Positions 1 to 8,863 of a DNA stretch of 64,000 bases are shown piece after piece. The DNA comes from Pseudoalteromonas peptidolytica (lineage in GTDB: Bacteria; Pseudomonadota; Gammaproteobacteria; Enterobacterales; Alteromonadaceae), in the NCBI RefSeq assembly GCF_012641745.1, contig NZ_WEHZ01000024.1:1-64000 (forward strand), read 5' to 3'. Each line of letters opens with the position of its first letter. Position 1 is the stretch's first letter. The notes under the pieces were generated by a model that was not told the origin of the DNA, made no database searches, and was given only the letters and a program-made list of their open reading frames with translations. The translations under genes were made by a program, and so were the position numbers.

Positions 1-1
1 C

Positions 2-166
2 GATCAACTGCTTGTAACTCATGGTAACTACTCTTGTTTTTTGGCGATTACAGAGTACCACCAACAGGCAGTTGATCTCTCCTCACCGATTAACCATGAG
101 TGGTGCACTTATTATCTGAATTCGGGCCTAAATCATAAATTTTCCTTTAATAAAGTCGTTAAATAA
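2..166 (+). CDS. C-terminal end of an unidentified protein (5' end outside window)
   Basis: An open frame runs in from the window edge and ends at a TAA (164-166), giving about 54 residues. The tail is hydrophilic, with Tyr/Asn/His-rich stretches (for example THGNYSCF and NHEWCTYY) and no recognisable motif. It has no start in the window and I cannot assign a family. It could be chance open frame; the composition is protein-like but the evidence is only the absence of stops. The next gene is 240 bases downstream and looks independent. Confidence 0.4.
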   Translation, partial: DQLLVTHGNYSCFLAITEYHQQAVDLSSPINHEWCTYYLNSGLNHKFSFNKVVK

Positions 167-408
167 TAGCCAAGCAGAGAGTAGATAGATTATCGCTCTC
201 GGTACTGTGAAGGAACCATATCAAGGTCACTAAACAAACAACCAGGTTAGATAGGAAAAACTTGATTGAAAAGTCTAACTAGGCTCAATAAACCACTCAC
301 CCTATTAATTGGTTAGGAGATTAATGAAATTGGTATTAGCACGGTAAAAGATAAATATTTCATCAACAGCCTAAAAGGCTATTTATTCTATAGAAAAGGA
401 AAATAATC

Positions 409-792
409 ATGAAAATTGGCGTATTATTCACACTTATTGCTACTGCTACAATTGCAAATGTCTCAGCTGAACCACTCCCTTCAGAGCCGGGCTATGCAAG
501 TGTACAAGAAGTGTTGGAATATGGTCGAAAGTATCAAGCAGTCGATACCCAGCTGTTAGATGCTGGTTATCGCTTCCACGAGTGCCATACACAAGTTATT
601 AATTATTTTGCACCGCCAACACAAGCAGAGTATAGATATGCGCAAGCTGAATGCTTGTACTCAATGCGCTCAGGTGGTGACTTTTCACTTCAGACTGATT
701 ATGCGACAGTTAAAATAGATATAAACTACAACCAAGAGATCATTGTGTATAAAGAAGCAGATGTATTGGTAAGGTACACAACGGTGTACTAA
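409..792 (+). CDS. Small secreted protein of unknown function
   Basis: This 127-residue protein has a clear Sec signal peptide: MKIG, a hydrophobic core to about residue 17, and a likely cleavage after VSA before EPLPSEP. The mature part is about 107 residues, rich in Tyr and Gln. It has Cys in FHECHT and AECLYS, which could form one disulfide in the periplasm. An AAAGGA ribosome-binding site lies about 8 bases before the ATG. It appears monocistronic and is followed by a strong hairpin (824-855). I recognise no domain; a periplasmic or secreted role is inferred from the signal peptide only. Confidence 0.7.
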   Translation: MKIGVLFTLIATATIANVSAEPLPSEPGYASVQEVLEYGRKYQAVDTQLLDAGYRFHECHTQVINYFAPPTQAEYRYAQAECLYSMRSGGDFSLQTDYATVKIDINYNQEIIVYKEADVLVRYTTVY

Positions 793-1171
793 CGAACAAT
801 TAGTTTATTTATATCAATTATAATTTAGAAACAGGGGGCTTCCCTTGTTTCTAAACTCCACCCACCCGTTAATTTAAAAAATTGAATTATAAAGACATAA
901 AAACTAAATTTTCAAAAAACAACCTTATAAAATTAAAAATGACAATTGAAATACAAACACACCATCTTAAAAGTAAATCAAGTTAAATAAAGATTAAACC
1001 TCTAGATGGCTATCTCGAATTATTTCAGTTGATTTTTTTGACTGTGGGTATAATAAGTTGAAAACGCATGCTCACTAAATTTAACACCTGCCCTAAATAG
1101 TTCGCTTGCTCAGTTAAGAAAGGAGCAAACATGTAACCTTGTTGTGCAAGGTTACATGTGCAATGAGTCGC
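793..1171. other. Intergenic region, AT-rich
   Basis: The space between the small secreted gene (+) and the RNase T2 gene (-) holds the hairpin at 824-855 and then strongly A/T-rich sequence. No open frame of interest is visible. The two flanking genes converge here. Confidence 0.6.
824..855. terminator. Inverted repeat between convergent genes, probable terminator
   Basis: Perfect 10-bp arms TTTAGAAACA (824-833) and TGTTTCTAAA (846-855) are extended by G-T and G-C pairs towards a GCTT-type loop. It lies 30 bases after the stop of the secreted-protein gene. No long U-tract follows on either strand, so the call rests on the strong stem and its position. Confidence 0.6.
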
Positions 1172-2182
1172 TTAGTTTACAGCGTCAATACCAAAAGTAT
1201 CAGGGCAATTCCCCTGCCCGTTACCAACTACGCCTGGCGCAGACAATAGGTCTTTCATTTTATCTGTGTCAGTAACATCTTTGGGTAATGCAATTTGTAG
1301 CTCAGTTAAAATACCTTGTTTACATTGCAGTGCTACGCGGTAATAACTACCTTCACCAAACTCTTTATCAAACGCGGCTTGAAAGGCACTACGGTCAGTT
1401 TGCTTGCCAATGTTTTGATCAATATAGTCACTCACAAAGCCCGACTCATTCACCTGCTGCAATAAATTCATCGCCAACGTAAAGTAATTATCCTCACTTA
1501 ATCCAGAGCAAGTACCATGTTTCCACCACTCGTGTCGTTGCAAACAAGTACCGCTGGCTTCACTGGGCATCACCTTGCCTAATCTCGCTCTAACATCGGC
1601 TGCCAAATCCAGCGCTGGATAATCACAGAATGTAGCGGGCTTGGTTTTCACTCGGCCACAGCTACCGTAGTTTCTGCCACATGACTTTTTGTTAGGCCAA
1701 TAACCGTGCAAAGTAAAATGAGACGCATCCCATCGATTTGGTGTCAATGACTTACACTCAGGTTTATTACGACCGGTAAACTCACAAAATGCTGGTTGCC
1801 AACTAATGGCCAATACATGTGAGTCAAAAATACCCGGGTAATGACACTGTGGATCGCCACCTTGACGCCCCCCTCCTCGGCTATCTACGACTAAATTACT
1901 TAAATCTCCACAACTGGCCGACACCCAGCGATCAGGTGAAGGGTTATATGTTGTCTTCACTCTTACCCAATTTACTTGATGCGCCTCTTGGGCATCGACT
2001 TCAATAATAGGGTACGTTTCACCTGGACTTGATTCCAGTGAACCGGGGTTGGTTCCTTTACGCTTAGACTGGTACATATCACATGACTGGCTTGCGATAA
2101 AACTCCCTTTGGCAGGAGTAGCAGCGGCATAATGTGAGGTTAGCCCTAAGGCCAATGCGGTGGATATAATCATCATTTTCAT
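1172..2182 (-). CDS. Secreted ribonuclease T2 family protein
   Basis: T2 ribonucleases cleave single-stranded RNA through a 2',3'-cyclic phosphate intermediate, usually in the periplasm or outside the cell. Both catalytic signatures are present: CAS I as HFTLHGYWP (about residues 155-163, catalytic His159) and CAS II as HEWWKHGTC (217-225, Glu218 and His222). A signal peptide occupies about residues 1-22. Roughly 85 residues before the catalytic domain are extra compared with E. coli RNase I, with a Trp/Cys-containing SH3-like look (NWVRVKTTY, DRWVSASCGD); that domain call is tentative. Many Cys suggest disulfides. It stands alone, converging on the small secreted gene. The first of two close ATGs is used; the ribosome-binding site is weak. 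Confidence 0.88.
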   Translation of the reverse strand: MKMMIISTALALGLTSHYAAATPAKGSFIASQSCDMYQSKRKGTNPGSLESSPGETYPIIEVDAQEAHQVNWVRVKTTYNPSPDRWVSASCGDLSNLVVDSRGGGRQGGDPQCHYPGIFDSHVLAISWQPAFCEFTGRNKPECKSLTPNRWDASHFTLHGYWPNKKSCGRNYGSCGRVKTKPATFCDYPALDLAADVRARLGKVMPSEASGTCLQRHEWWKHGTCSGLSEDNYFTLAMNLLQQVNESGFVSDYIDQNIGKQTDRSAFQAAFDKEFGEGSYYRVALQCKQGILTELQIALPKDVTDTDKMKDLLSAPGVVGNGQGNCPDTFGIDAVN

Positions 2183-2670
2183 TTAAGTAGCTCTCATTTA
2201 TATTCAGTCTACGGCTTTGGGTTGATCGCCTAGCGCCTTAATTTAGGATTGTATTGCGCCCTATTCACCATTTAAGATGGTTATAAAGTCGTGAAAATAT
2301 TTGTCATTTCCCTAGCTATAAGCGAGTTCTAGATTTATTTAGTGGCAAGGGTTCAAAATTGCTTACAGCCTCCATAATGTAGTTAATGCAAGCTAGCGCT
2401 GAAATTAGGAGCAGTCTCAAAACCAGTAAATTCACATTAAACAAACCTTTAATTACAAAAGATAGCAAAGCAACCTAGATAAAAGAATTACAACTCATTA
2501 CAGTTATTCAGTTGCATCGTGACCCTTTATTAAACTCAGCTTTCGGTAGCATATAGCGCCGTGCACCCTGACCATTTGTAGCCGTATGTGGTAAACTCAA
2601 GCTGTTAAATTTTTTAGCCGTAATCGAGCGACGGACTCCAAGTCGCGACTCATAAATATAAGGAAATAAA
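2183..2670. other. Intergenic region between RNase T2 gene and GNAT gene
   Basis: This is a divergent intergenic region of about 490 bases with no supported gene. An AAGGA ribosome-binding site near 2660 belongs to the downstream acetyltransferase. A short minus-strand frame overlapping its start has no recognisable similarity and no ribosome-binding site, so it is not called. Confidence 0.5.
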
Positions 2671-3132
2671 ATGAATGTTGAACATGTAATTCCAGAGGAG
2701 CACCAAGCACTATTGGAGGTTTGGGAAAACTCAGTTCGCGCGACACATGACTTCATCACAGAAGACGACATCGCATTTTTTAAGCCCATCATACTAGAGC
2801 AAGCTTTTCCAAACGTGACATTACACTGTGTGAAAGACAGACGTGGTGCTATTCAGGGGTTTATTGGTGTCCATGAAGGTAAAGTTGAAATGCTATTTGT
2901 TTTGGACAAAGCGAGAGGGCAAGGTATCGGCACAGCTTTGCTCATGTATGCCATTGAACAGCTGGGGGCGACTCAAGTGAATGTTAATGAACAAAACCCG
3001 TTGGCTGTTGGCTTTTATCAGCATTTAGGTTTTAACATTATATCGCGCTCACCAACCGATGATATGGGCAAACCATTCCCAATTTTACATATGAAAAGAG
3101 AACCCGCAGCCAAGCTCCCCCCTATTTGCTAA
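2671..3132 (+). CDS. GNAT family N-acetyltransferase, YjaB-like
   Basis: This 153-residue protein is a GNAT acetyltransferase, transferring acetyl from acetyl-CoA to an amine. The acetyl-CoA-binding motif A is visible as KARGQGIGTALL (about residues 89-100). The C-terminal part, VNEQNPLAVGFYQHLGF followed by DDMGKPFPILHM, and the N-terminal SVRATHDF strongly recall E. coli YjaB. The substrate is not predictable. AAGGA lies about 7 bases before the ATG. It is monocistronic, with a second, unrelated GNAT on the opposite strand downstream. Confidence 0.85.
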   Translation: MNVEHVIPEEHQALLEVWENSVRATHDFITEDDIAFFKPIILEQAFPNVTLHCVKDRRGAIQGFIGVHEGKVEMLFVLDKARGQGIGTALLMYAIEQLGATQVNVNEQNPLAVGFYQHLGFNIISRSPTDDMGKPFPILHMKREPAAKLPPIC

Positions 3133-3354
3133 GAACAGTGTTTGGAGTCATACGCTTTGAGCACTTCCCCACACCTACTGCTATAAAGCTTCCAGTAAGA
3201 CTATTTGTGATAATACCTTGTCGTCACGCTTGTGATTTTGAGTCGACATGTAGGCAAGGCAAAAATTTTGCTATTTAGTTGAGTTGCTCTAAATAAGAAA
3301 CTTTTAACGCAGTTAGCGTCAGATTTGCTCCTTCAAATTGAGCAAGCATTAAGG

Positions 3355-3867
3355 CTAATCGGCTTTGGACAGTGCATATTCAAAAAAGTACATATTGCCG
3401 TTTGCACAGCCTTGCTCTGAAAACCCTTGCTTTTTTAATAAATGAACAGAAGCAAAGTTTGATTTGTCTACACCCGCAATGAGCTTGTGCCAAGAGCCTA
3501 TTGTATTTGCGGTATGAATAAAGCCTTGAAGTAATTCACTGGCATAACCTTTACCCCAATGCTGCTGTGCTATCACATAACCAATATGCGTGTTAATTTC
3601 ATTTTCAGTATTAGCGAACAAAAATCCAATGGTTTCTTTATCTTTTAACGTAATTTGCAACAAACGACTTTCAGAACATATCCTAGTTAACCATTGTTCA
3701 GCCTTACTTGCCGAGTCAATATGATGAAAGTAAGCAGGCAGGTGTGTTACTACATCAGCGGTCAAAATATAGGGTATCTTTGCTATCAGCTGTTGTATTT
3801 GCGCTGTTGAAGCCGAATTGTCAATCTCATTAACTTCTAGCCGCATAGTTTGAAATGATAGTGTCAT
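3355..3867 (-). CDS. GNAT family N-acetyltransferase, RimJ/RimL-like
   Basis: A protein of about 170 residues with the layout of RimJ/RimL-type acetyltransferases (proteins or small amines as substrates): a beta-strand ITLKDKETIGFLF, then IGYVIAQQHWGKGYASELL with the acetyl-CoA pyrophosphate-binding QQHWGKGYA motif, and the late FASVHLLKKQGF motif. I chose the ATG at 3867 because a GAGG box lies 5 bases before it; a GTG one codon upstream would have only a 2-base spacer. It converges on the first GNAT gene. Confidence 0.82.
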   Translation of the reverse strand: MTLSFQTMRLEVNEIDNSASTAQIQQLIAKIPYILTADVVTHLPAYFHHIDSASKAEQWLTRICSESRLLQITLKDKETIGFLFANTENEINTHIGYVIAQQHWGKGYASELLQGFIHTANTIGSWHKLIAGVDKSNFASVHLLKKQGFSEQGCANGNMYFFEYALSKAD

Positions 3868-3951
3868 CACATCCTCGTTTTTTTGCTTGTTCGCTCGATT
3901 GTTGAAAAAGTACTATTGCGATTGAGTGATTACTGAATCAAAATTGCAGGG

Positions 3952-4200
3952 TCATTCGCTTAAATACACTTCATTAAAATGAGGGTTTTTAGTTATAGCC
4001 TCTAATCTGTTTACTAGCTCTAAACATACCAATAGCGGCTCATTTCCTACATGTAGTTTTATACACTCTTCACCAGCCGTGTTTCTCGCAGTATCAATGG
4101 CTTGACCTTCTATCACTTCTCCCGTCTTCAACGTCAGTTTTACCATGTAATTAAATACACAAACCATTTCTATATAATCATGTTTGTCGCAGCTGATCAT
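3952..4200 (-). CDS. rof: Rho-binding antiterminator, Rof family
   Basis: An 82-residue protein opening MISCDKHDYIEMVCVF and continuing LTLKTGEVIEGQAIDTA, with EECIKLHV and NPHF near the end. This pattern matches the Rof (YaeO) family, small Sm-like beta-barrel proteins that bind transcription terminator Rho and inhibit Rho-dependent termination. The family is defined largely by the Cys-Asp opening and the K/DGE...A.D segment seen here. It lies alone between a GNAT gene and the divergent FAS1 lipoprotein. The target and conditions of expression cannot be read from the sequence. Confidence 0.78.
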   Translation of the reverse strand: MISCDKHDYIEMVCVFNYMVKLTLKTGEVIEGQAIDTARNTAGEECIKLHVGNEPLLVCLELVNRLEAITKNPHFNEVYLSE

Positions 4201-4496
4201 CTCTTTTACTCACCCCATTAGCCGACCAAAGTATATATTAACCAATGATAATATACCGTCCTATTGGCGACTTTATTGCAATAACTTTTAGCGTTTTATT
4301 GCATGATTTTCAGACACACAAAAAGCGATTATCGCAGTTAGTACCAAGCTTACTCAGACAACCTTAGCATGAACAAGTTGAGGTTGCTTCAGCGTTATTA
4401 CCGTAACAGTTCATAAACGTGTTATTAAAAAATCTTTGATCTTAACTTTCCCCCTCAGCGTATTGCCGAAAAACTAACCACCCAACGGAGATGACC

Positions 4497-6671
4497 GTGA
4501 ATATCATTGTAAAGCTCGCTCTTGTGGCTTCGTTTAGCACACTCGTGGCATGTTCTAGTGACGATGACCCTGTTATAACCCCCGCACCAGAATCTACCGA
4601 AACTTCAATCTATGACGCTGCAAAAGCGGCAGGCTCATTTACCACATTAGTAGCAGCATTAGAAGCAACAGGCCTTGATGCGACACTAGACAATACTGAC
4701 AATAAATTTACTGTGTTTGCGCCAACCGACGCTGCTTTTGACGTGCTCGGAGCGGAAACCATCAACGGTTTACTGGCAGATACTGACACGCTAAGCGGCA
4801 TTTTGACGTATCATGTGATAGGCGCAGAGGTGAATGCTGAAGCTGCACTATCGCTGGCCGGCCAAACAGCTGAAACTGTAAATGGTGCCAAAGTAGCGCT
4901 CTCGCTCAGCGGGGATACTTTATTAGTGAATACAGCAACGGTTACGCAAACAGACATAATAACCGATAACGGGATTATTCACGTGATTGATGCCGTACTA
5001 ATGCCACCAGCTGACATGGCATCAACTCAAAATATTGCTGAGATTGCTACCAATGCGGGAACTTTCACAACGTTACTCAAAGCAGTTGAAACCGCAGGGC
5101 TGACCAGTGCACTCACCGGCTCTGACCCGCTTACTGTTTTTGCACCAACAGACGCAGCATTTGCAGCCCTTGGCACAGATACGATAAACACACTGTTGGC
5201 AAATCCAGAGGTGCTTGGTGACATTTTAAAGCAGCATATCCTCCCTGGCAGTGTTGATTCAATCACGGCAATGTCACTTAACGGCGAGCGTGCAACAACA
5301 CTGTTAAACAACCAGCTACTTATAACCATAGACGCTGCGAATGATACGCTCAAATATGCAGGTGTAACCGTTACGCAAACAGACATCAATGCGTCAAACG
5401 GTGTGATCCATGTATTGGACGCCGTTGTGGTCGCAGATATTGCGGTTCCAGAGTCTCTTGGATTGATCCCCGCAGTTGCACAAAACGCAGGGTCGTTCAA
5501 CACACTGGTAAGCTTACTTGGCACTACAGGACTGGATCAGACGCTTGCGGATCCCACCACTAAGTTTACTGTATTCGCACCAACAGACGCAGCGTTTGCG
5601 GCACTTGGGCAGGAAACTCTGGATGCGCTCGCCGCAGATCCACAAAAGCTTTCTGATATCTTGTTATATCACGTCGTAACTGGACAAAGTATTATGTCTG
5701 ATGCAGCGGCTGCCGTAGCCTCCTCGGACACTAATATGGTAACCATGGCTAATTCAGATAACGCGGCGTTGAGCACCGTAAACAGCAAGCTATTCATTGA
5801 TGACGCTGTTATAAGAACGGCCAATGTCAGTGCTGATAATGGTGTTATACACGTATTAGATAAAGTCATCATGCCACCTGCTGATAAAACACAAACCACC
5901 AAAACGATAGTAGATGTTGCAGTGGAAACTGACACTTTATCTACGCTTGTGACTGCGCTAACGGCTGCCGATCTCGTCGATACGCTATCTGACACCAGCA
6001 AAACATTCACGGTATTTGCACCAACCAACCGTGCCTTTGAGAAGATCCCAGCAACCACTTTAAACGCACTGCTTGCAGATGTGCCAGCACTTACGAACGT
6101 ACTTACACAGCACGTTCTAGGGATTGAAGCGTCGGCAACCACGGCGTTAAAACTAAATGGTAAACAAGTGGAAACGCTAGCAGGTAACATGCTCGATATT
6201 AATGTGGTCGACTTTGCAGGTTCAGCAAACACAGCATCAGATGCAGTTGCCTACGACATCAGCGGGCAAAGACTAGTTGCGGGTAAAGCACTAAACAAAG
6301 CAGGCTTCACTTTGTATGTTTTCGACAATGACCTAACCGCAGATCAAAGTCAGTGTAACGACAGCTGTGCCACGTCTTGGCCACCGGTCATCGCCAACGA
6401 GGCACAAATAAGCAACATCCCAGGACTATCTTTGATTCCTAGGCAAGACGGCACTATGCAAGCAGCGTATTTAGGCCGTCCGCTGTACTTTTTTAGTGGT
6501 GACACCGAGCAAGGTCAAAACAATGGTAATGGAGTGAACAATATTTGGTGGCAAGTCACACTTCCTACGTCTGGTTTGCAGATAGAAGGTAGCAACGTTA
6601 CCCAAAAAGACATATACACCGCCAATGGCGTGGTGCATTTAATCGATACGGTTATAACCAACGTAGATTAA
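4497..6671 (+). CDS. Lipoprotein with four fasciclin (FAS1) domains, the last split by a PF03640-like insert
   Basis: This is a surface or periplasmic lipoprotein: the signal peptide ends STLVAC, giving a lipidated Cys. I prefer the GTG at 4497 because GGAG (4487-4490) sits 6 bases before it, while the ATG at 4491 touches that box; residue numbers below count from the ATG. FAS1 domains, adhesion modules, lie at about 39-171, 178-313 and 324-461, each with FTVFAPTDAAF and a closing DNGxIHVxDxV. A fourth begins at about 470 (FTVFAPTNRAF). It is interrupted at about 573-692 by a module with TLYVFDND, a CNDSCATSWPP pair of Cys, and PLYFFSGD, typical of the secreted-repeat family PF03640/COG4315. 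It then finishes with NVTQKDIYTANGVVHLIDTVI. Function is probably adhesion or matrix binding. A clear terminator follows. Confidence 0.88.
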   Translation: MNIIVKLALVASFSTLVACSSDDDPVITPAPESTETSIYDAAKAAGSFTTLVAALEATGLDATLDNTDNKFTVFAPTDAAFDVLGAETINGLLADTDTLSGILTYHVIGAEVNAEAALSLAGQTAETVNGAKVALSLSGDTLLVNTATVTQTDIITDNGIIHVIDAVLMPPADMASTQNIAEIATNAGTFTTLLKAVETAGLTSALTGSDPLTVFAPTDAAFAALGTDTINTLLANPEVLGDILKQHILPGSVDSITAMSLNGERATTLLNNQLLITIDAANDTLKYAGVTVTQTDINASNGVIHVLDAVVVADIAVPESLGLIPAVAQNAGSFNTLVSLLGTTGLDQTLADPTTKFTVFAPTDAAFAALGQETLDALAADPQKLSDILLYHVVTGQSIMSDAAAAVASSDTNMVTMANSDNAALSTVNSKLFIDDAVIRTANVSADNGVIHVLDKVIMPPADKTQTTKTIVDVAVETDTLSTLVTALTAADLVDTLSDTSKTFTVFAPTNRAFEKIPATTLNALLADVPALTNVLTQHVLGIEASATTALKLNGKQVETLAGNMLDINVVDFAGSANTASDAVAYDISGQRLVAGKALNKAGFTLYVFDNDLTADQSQCNDSCATSWPPVIANEAQISNIPGLSLIPRQDGTMQAAYLGRPLYFFSGDTEQGQNNGNGVNNIWWQVTLPTSGLQIEGSNVTQKDIYTANGVVHLIDTVITNVD

Positions 6672-6702
6672 GCAAGTTAAGTATTATTTCCTGACGACCT
6701 TA

Positions 6703-6728
6703 GGTACGGCATCAGCCGTACCTTTTTT
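6703..6728 (+). terminator. Rho-independent terminator of the FAS1 lipoprotein gene
   Basis: Perfect 8-bp stem GGTACGGC / GCCGTACC with loop ATCA, immediately followed by six T. It is 31 bases after the stop codon. Confidence 0.92.
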
Positions 6729-7171
6729 GTGAGGCAGCCTTCACTTTCCTCGGCGCGCGTGTCATATCATTTACCTTAATAAAGCGGTCAAATTTGAGGC
6801 GAGAAAATCTTACCTATAACACAGGGAACAACGATGACACCCACTGTTACCTACTCACCAAGTTATGGTAGTTTCTCGTTAGAATTACAAAGAATTATTC
6901 ATTACTCGTATCAAAAGTGCTTAAGAAAATAAGGTTCTTGCTGGCATTTAAGTACCTCCTGACACTAAAGCCAGTGTGTCGCACACCATAAAGGTACTGT
7001 GGTTAACGCAGCTTGAGGGTTATCGCTAAAGAATCTATTTGGTTAAGCCAGCAAATGTTCACAATTTGCTAGATTTGTGCGCCTTCGTCTTTTAAGGGTT
7101 TCACAATAAGCGGTGAGTACTCGCTCTCGACCAACAGCATCATGGAAAGGCAGCTAACGCTTTAATATCTA
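6729..7171. other. Intergenic region without a supported gene
   Basis: About 440 bases between convergent genes. A 32-codon frame at 6834-6932 (+), preceded by AGGGAA, is the only candidate, and nothing in its sequence supports it as real. No repeat or RNA gene was recognised. Confidence 0.5.
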
Positions 7172-7648
7172 TTAAACACGTTCAACTCTAAAACTGTAAC
7201 AACCATAGGCTGCATATCTTGCAATTACAAAGCTGACCTTTTTATTGGTTAAAAATTCCTCAAGATCTGTTTCTGCATGTTCTGGTGATGTCAATTTTGC
7301 GTCTAATATACGCTCGTTTTCACAGTATGCTTTTAATACAAATGTGTGACCTAAATAATCGGTTGCTGACCCATTTGGCAATGGCAGTTTATTAACATCA
7401 AATTCCTGACTATTTGAGTTAGCCAACACAAAAATGGGCCCATACTCTTTATACGGGCCTGTTTTAGTGAAAGGACAATAACTGGCCAATATTAGTTTCT
7501 CACCAGCCTTTGCACCACGAAGCACATCTCGACATGGTTCACCACCTTTAGCTTCCAATACTTCTACAGGCTGGTTTTGATCGTCTATACCTACATTTCT
7601 AACTTTATCTAAGAAATCCGATCTTACAGGTACTATTTTATACTTCAT
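7172..7648 (-). CDS. DUF1203 family protein
   Basis: A 158-residue soluble protein. The features seen are GGEPCRDVLRGAKAGEKLIL (residues about 35-54), CPF...GPYKEYGPIFV in the middle, and RYAAYGCYSF near the C-terminus. These are the conserved blocks of DUF1203 (PF06718), a bacterial family of unknown function. Cys and Gly/Pro positions match the family pattern as I remember it. It is monocistronic, and no neighbour gives a functional hint. Confidence 0.75.
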   Translation of the reverse strand: MKYKIVPVRSDFLDKVRNVGIDDQNQPVEVLEAKGGEPCRDVLRGAKAGEKLILASYCPFTKTGPYKEYGPIFVLANSNSQEFDVNKLPLPNGSATDYLGHTFVLKAYCENERILDAKLTSPEHAETDLEEFLTNKKVSFVIARYAAYGCYSFRVERV

Positions 7649-8611
7649 TTGACTCCCTCAATGGCTGACATTTTTATCGACGAAAAATGTCGCATAACAA
7701 TAGCGTATTCCCCGCCGCATAACAACGGCTACTCATACACCCACTCTATTACTGTCAACCATAACAATAACTTAATCAGGTGTTACCAAATCAGAAATAG
7801 TAAAAGTGTGTCGACTATCGCACAACCATGATACATGAAAAACACCCAGAAATATAAATATGCACAAGCAAATTGATCAAAATGGGACTTATTATGGGCG
7901 CTCTTCTTTAGCCATGTTCCAAGCCCCCATGACTAGACAAAAATATGCTAAATGTACTACTCATATTGCCTAAGCTGAATAACTGAAATCATTGGGGAGC
8001 AGTTAATGAATTGGTCCAAGTCTGCACATCATAAAACTTGAGTATATCTCTTTAAAGGTTTCTAAGATAACCTAGTTCGTCATGCCTTTTGCATAAGGGT
8101 CTGCTATTTGAGTTCAAATCCTATATTGAATTGGTTGGACTCACAGGCCAATGTATTCGGGCCGATAAATATGGCTATATCAACGAAGCACAACCCATAC
8201 ACTCTCGATTAAATATAGAGCCAGAAACTGGATAAAACTTACTACGCAATTTTCACGGTGCAGCTGGCCGATAGCGAACAACAACCGCTTACTGCGAAAC
8301 ACTTCAAAAGCGGCGGCGGACGAATCTAACAAACTGCGAGCGCCTGCTGGCTTAGCAAAACTCACATCCTCCATTCTAGAAATTTCTTACTGTTGCATTC
8401 GCAGCGCGTTTTCGTAACTCTGTTGGAAAGCGCCCACGACTTTTCCAATCTACGGGAACACGCTAATAAAGTGTTATTGATCTAACGAGCACAGAATGAG
8501 TGTTTTATTTGATTTAGTTTTTAAATTTAAAAAGATAGGAATTAGTATGTTCTAGTATACTTTTGAGTACTATAAATAAGACTTACACTTCAAACAACAA
8601 TGAGGAGATTT
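7649..8611. other. Long intergenic region with possible decayed fragments
   Basis: About 960 bases without a convincing gene. At 8180-8374 the minus strand has a 64-codon frame (starting MEDVSFAKPAGARSLL) in a patch richer in G/C than its surroundings. The plus strand of the same patch reads TVQLADSEQQPLTAKHF between stops. Either may be the remnant of a lost or repeated sequence. A tRNA-like stretch near 8085-8130 does not fold as a tRNA. No promoter or terminator is clear. Confidence 0.4.
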
Positions 8612-8725
8612 GGGTGGCAGTCTTACCAGCCACATCCCGGCACACAAGTCATCCGCTGTGGCTGCTTCCTTCCGGACCTGACCAGGTTCACGAACTATTG
8701 TTGCGAGAGGACCAATAAGACTACC
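8612..8725 (-). ncRNA. ffs: 4.5S RNA of the signal recognition particle (bacterial small SRP RNA)
   Basis: On the minus strand the sequence contains the universally conserved SRP domain IV: GGTCAGGTCCGGAAGGAAGC followed by AGCC, then GCGGATGAC and TGTGCCGGGATGTGGCTGG, closely matching E. coli 4.5S RNA. The ends pair: GGTAGTCTTA at the 5' side with TAAGACTGCC at the 3' side, giving a hairpin of about 114 nt. The RNA binds Ffh to target inner-membrane proteins. The exact ends are set by similarity to E. coli. A promoter (8754-8782) lies about 25 bases upstream, so the primary transcript probably has a short leader to be removed by RNase P. Confidence 0.95.
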
Positions 8726-8753
8726 ATTGAGGGCCTTGTTTGGCGCGGTTTGA

Positions 8754-8782
8754 ATTATCTCGAAGATTACAAAAGGATGCAA
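8754..8782 (-). promoter_or_regulatory. Sigma-70 promoter of ffs
   Basis: Reading the minus strand, -35 TTGCAT (8777-8782) and -10 GATAAT (8754-8759) are separated by 17 bases. A G/C-rich stretch (CCGCGCC) follows the -10, typical of growth-rate-controlled stable-RNA promoters. Confidence 0.75.
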
Positions 8783-8792
8783 GGGAAAAGTC

Positions 8793-8840
8793 AAAAAGCG
8801 TGGTTAACTGAGTGATGTTTAAACAGTTATCCACGCTTTT
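8793..8840 (-). terminator. Terminator of the DUF3014 gene
   Basis: Long inverted repeat with AAAAGCGTGG and CCACGCTTTT arms plus TAACTG/CAGTTA pairing, around a 10-13 base loop. On the minus strand the stem is followed by TTTTTGACTTTT. It ends the transcript coming from 9751-8864 and directly abuts the -35 box of ffs, insulating the RNA gene. Confidence 0.8.
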
Positions 8841-8863
8841 ATGTTTGTTAAGAGGATATTTGA

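Noticed and set aside
5027..6232. Long minus-strand open frames opposite the FAS1 lipoprotein gene
   Set aside because: They are Ser/Ala/Val-rich shadows of the repeated FAS1 coding sequence, without ribosome-binding sites or recognisable domains.
6834..6932. 32-codon plus-strand frame
   Set aside because: Only a weak AGGGAA precedes it and the peptide has no signal peptide, membrane segment or known motif.
7649..7831. 60-codon plus-strand frame upstream of the DUF1203 gene
   Set aside because: Low-complexity His/Asn/Tyr sequence, no ribosome-binding site, located in the divergent promoter region.
8040..8130. tRNA-like sequence (GTTCAAATC box and a TTGCATA loop)
   Set aside because: The T-arm and anticodon stem do not pair correctly and no acceptor stem can be drawn.
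8600..8815. Open frames across 8570-8972 on both strands
   Set aside because: They overlap the 4.5S RNA gene and the end of the DUF3014 gene and have no protein similarity.
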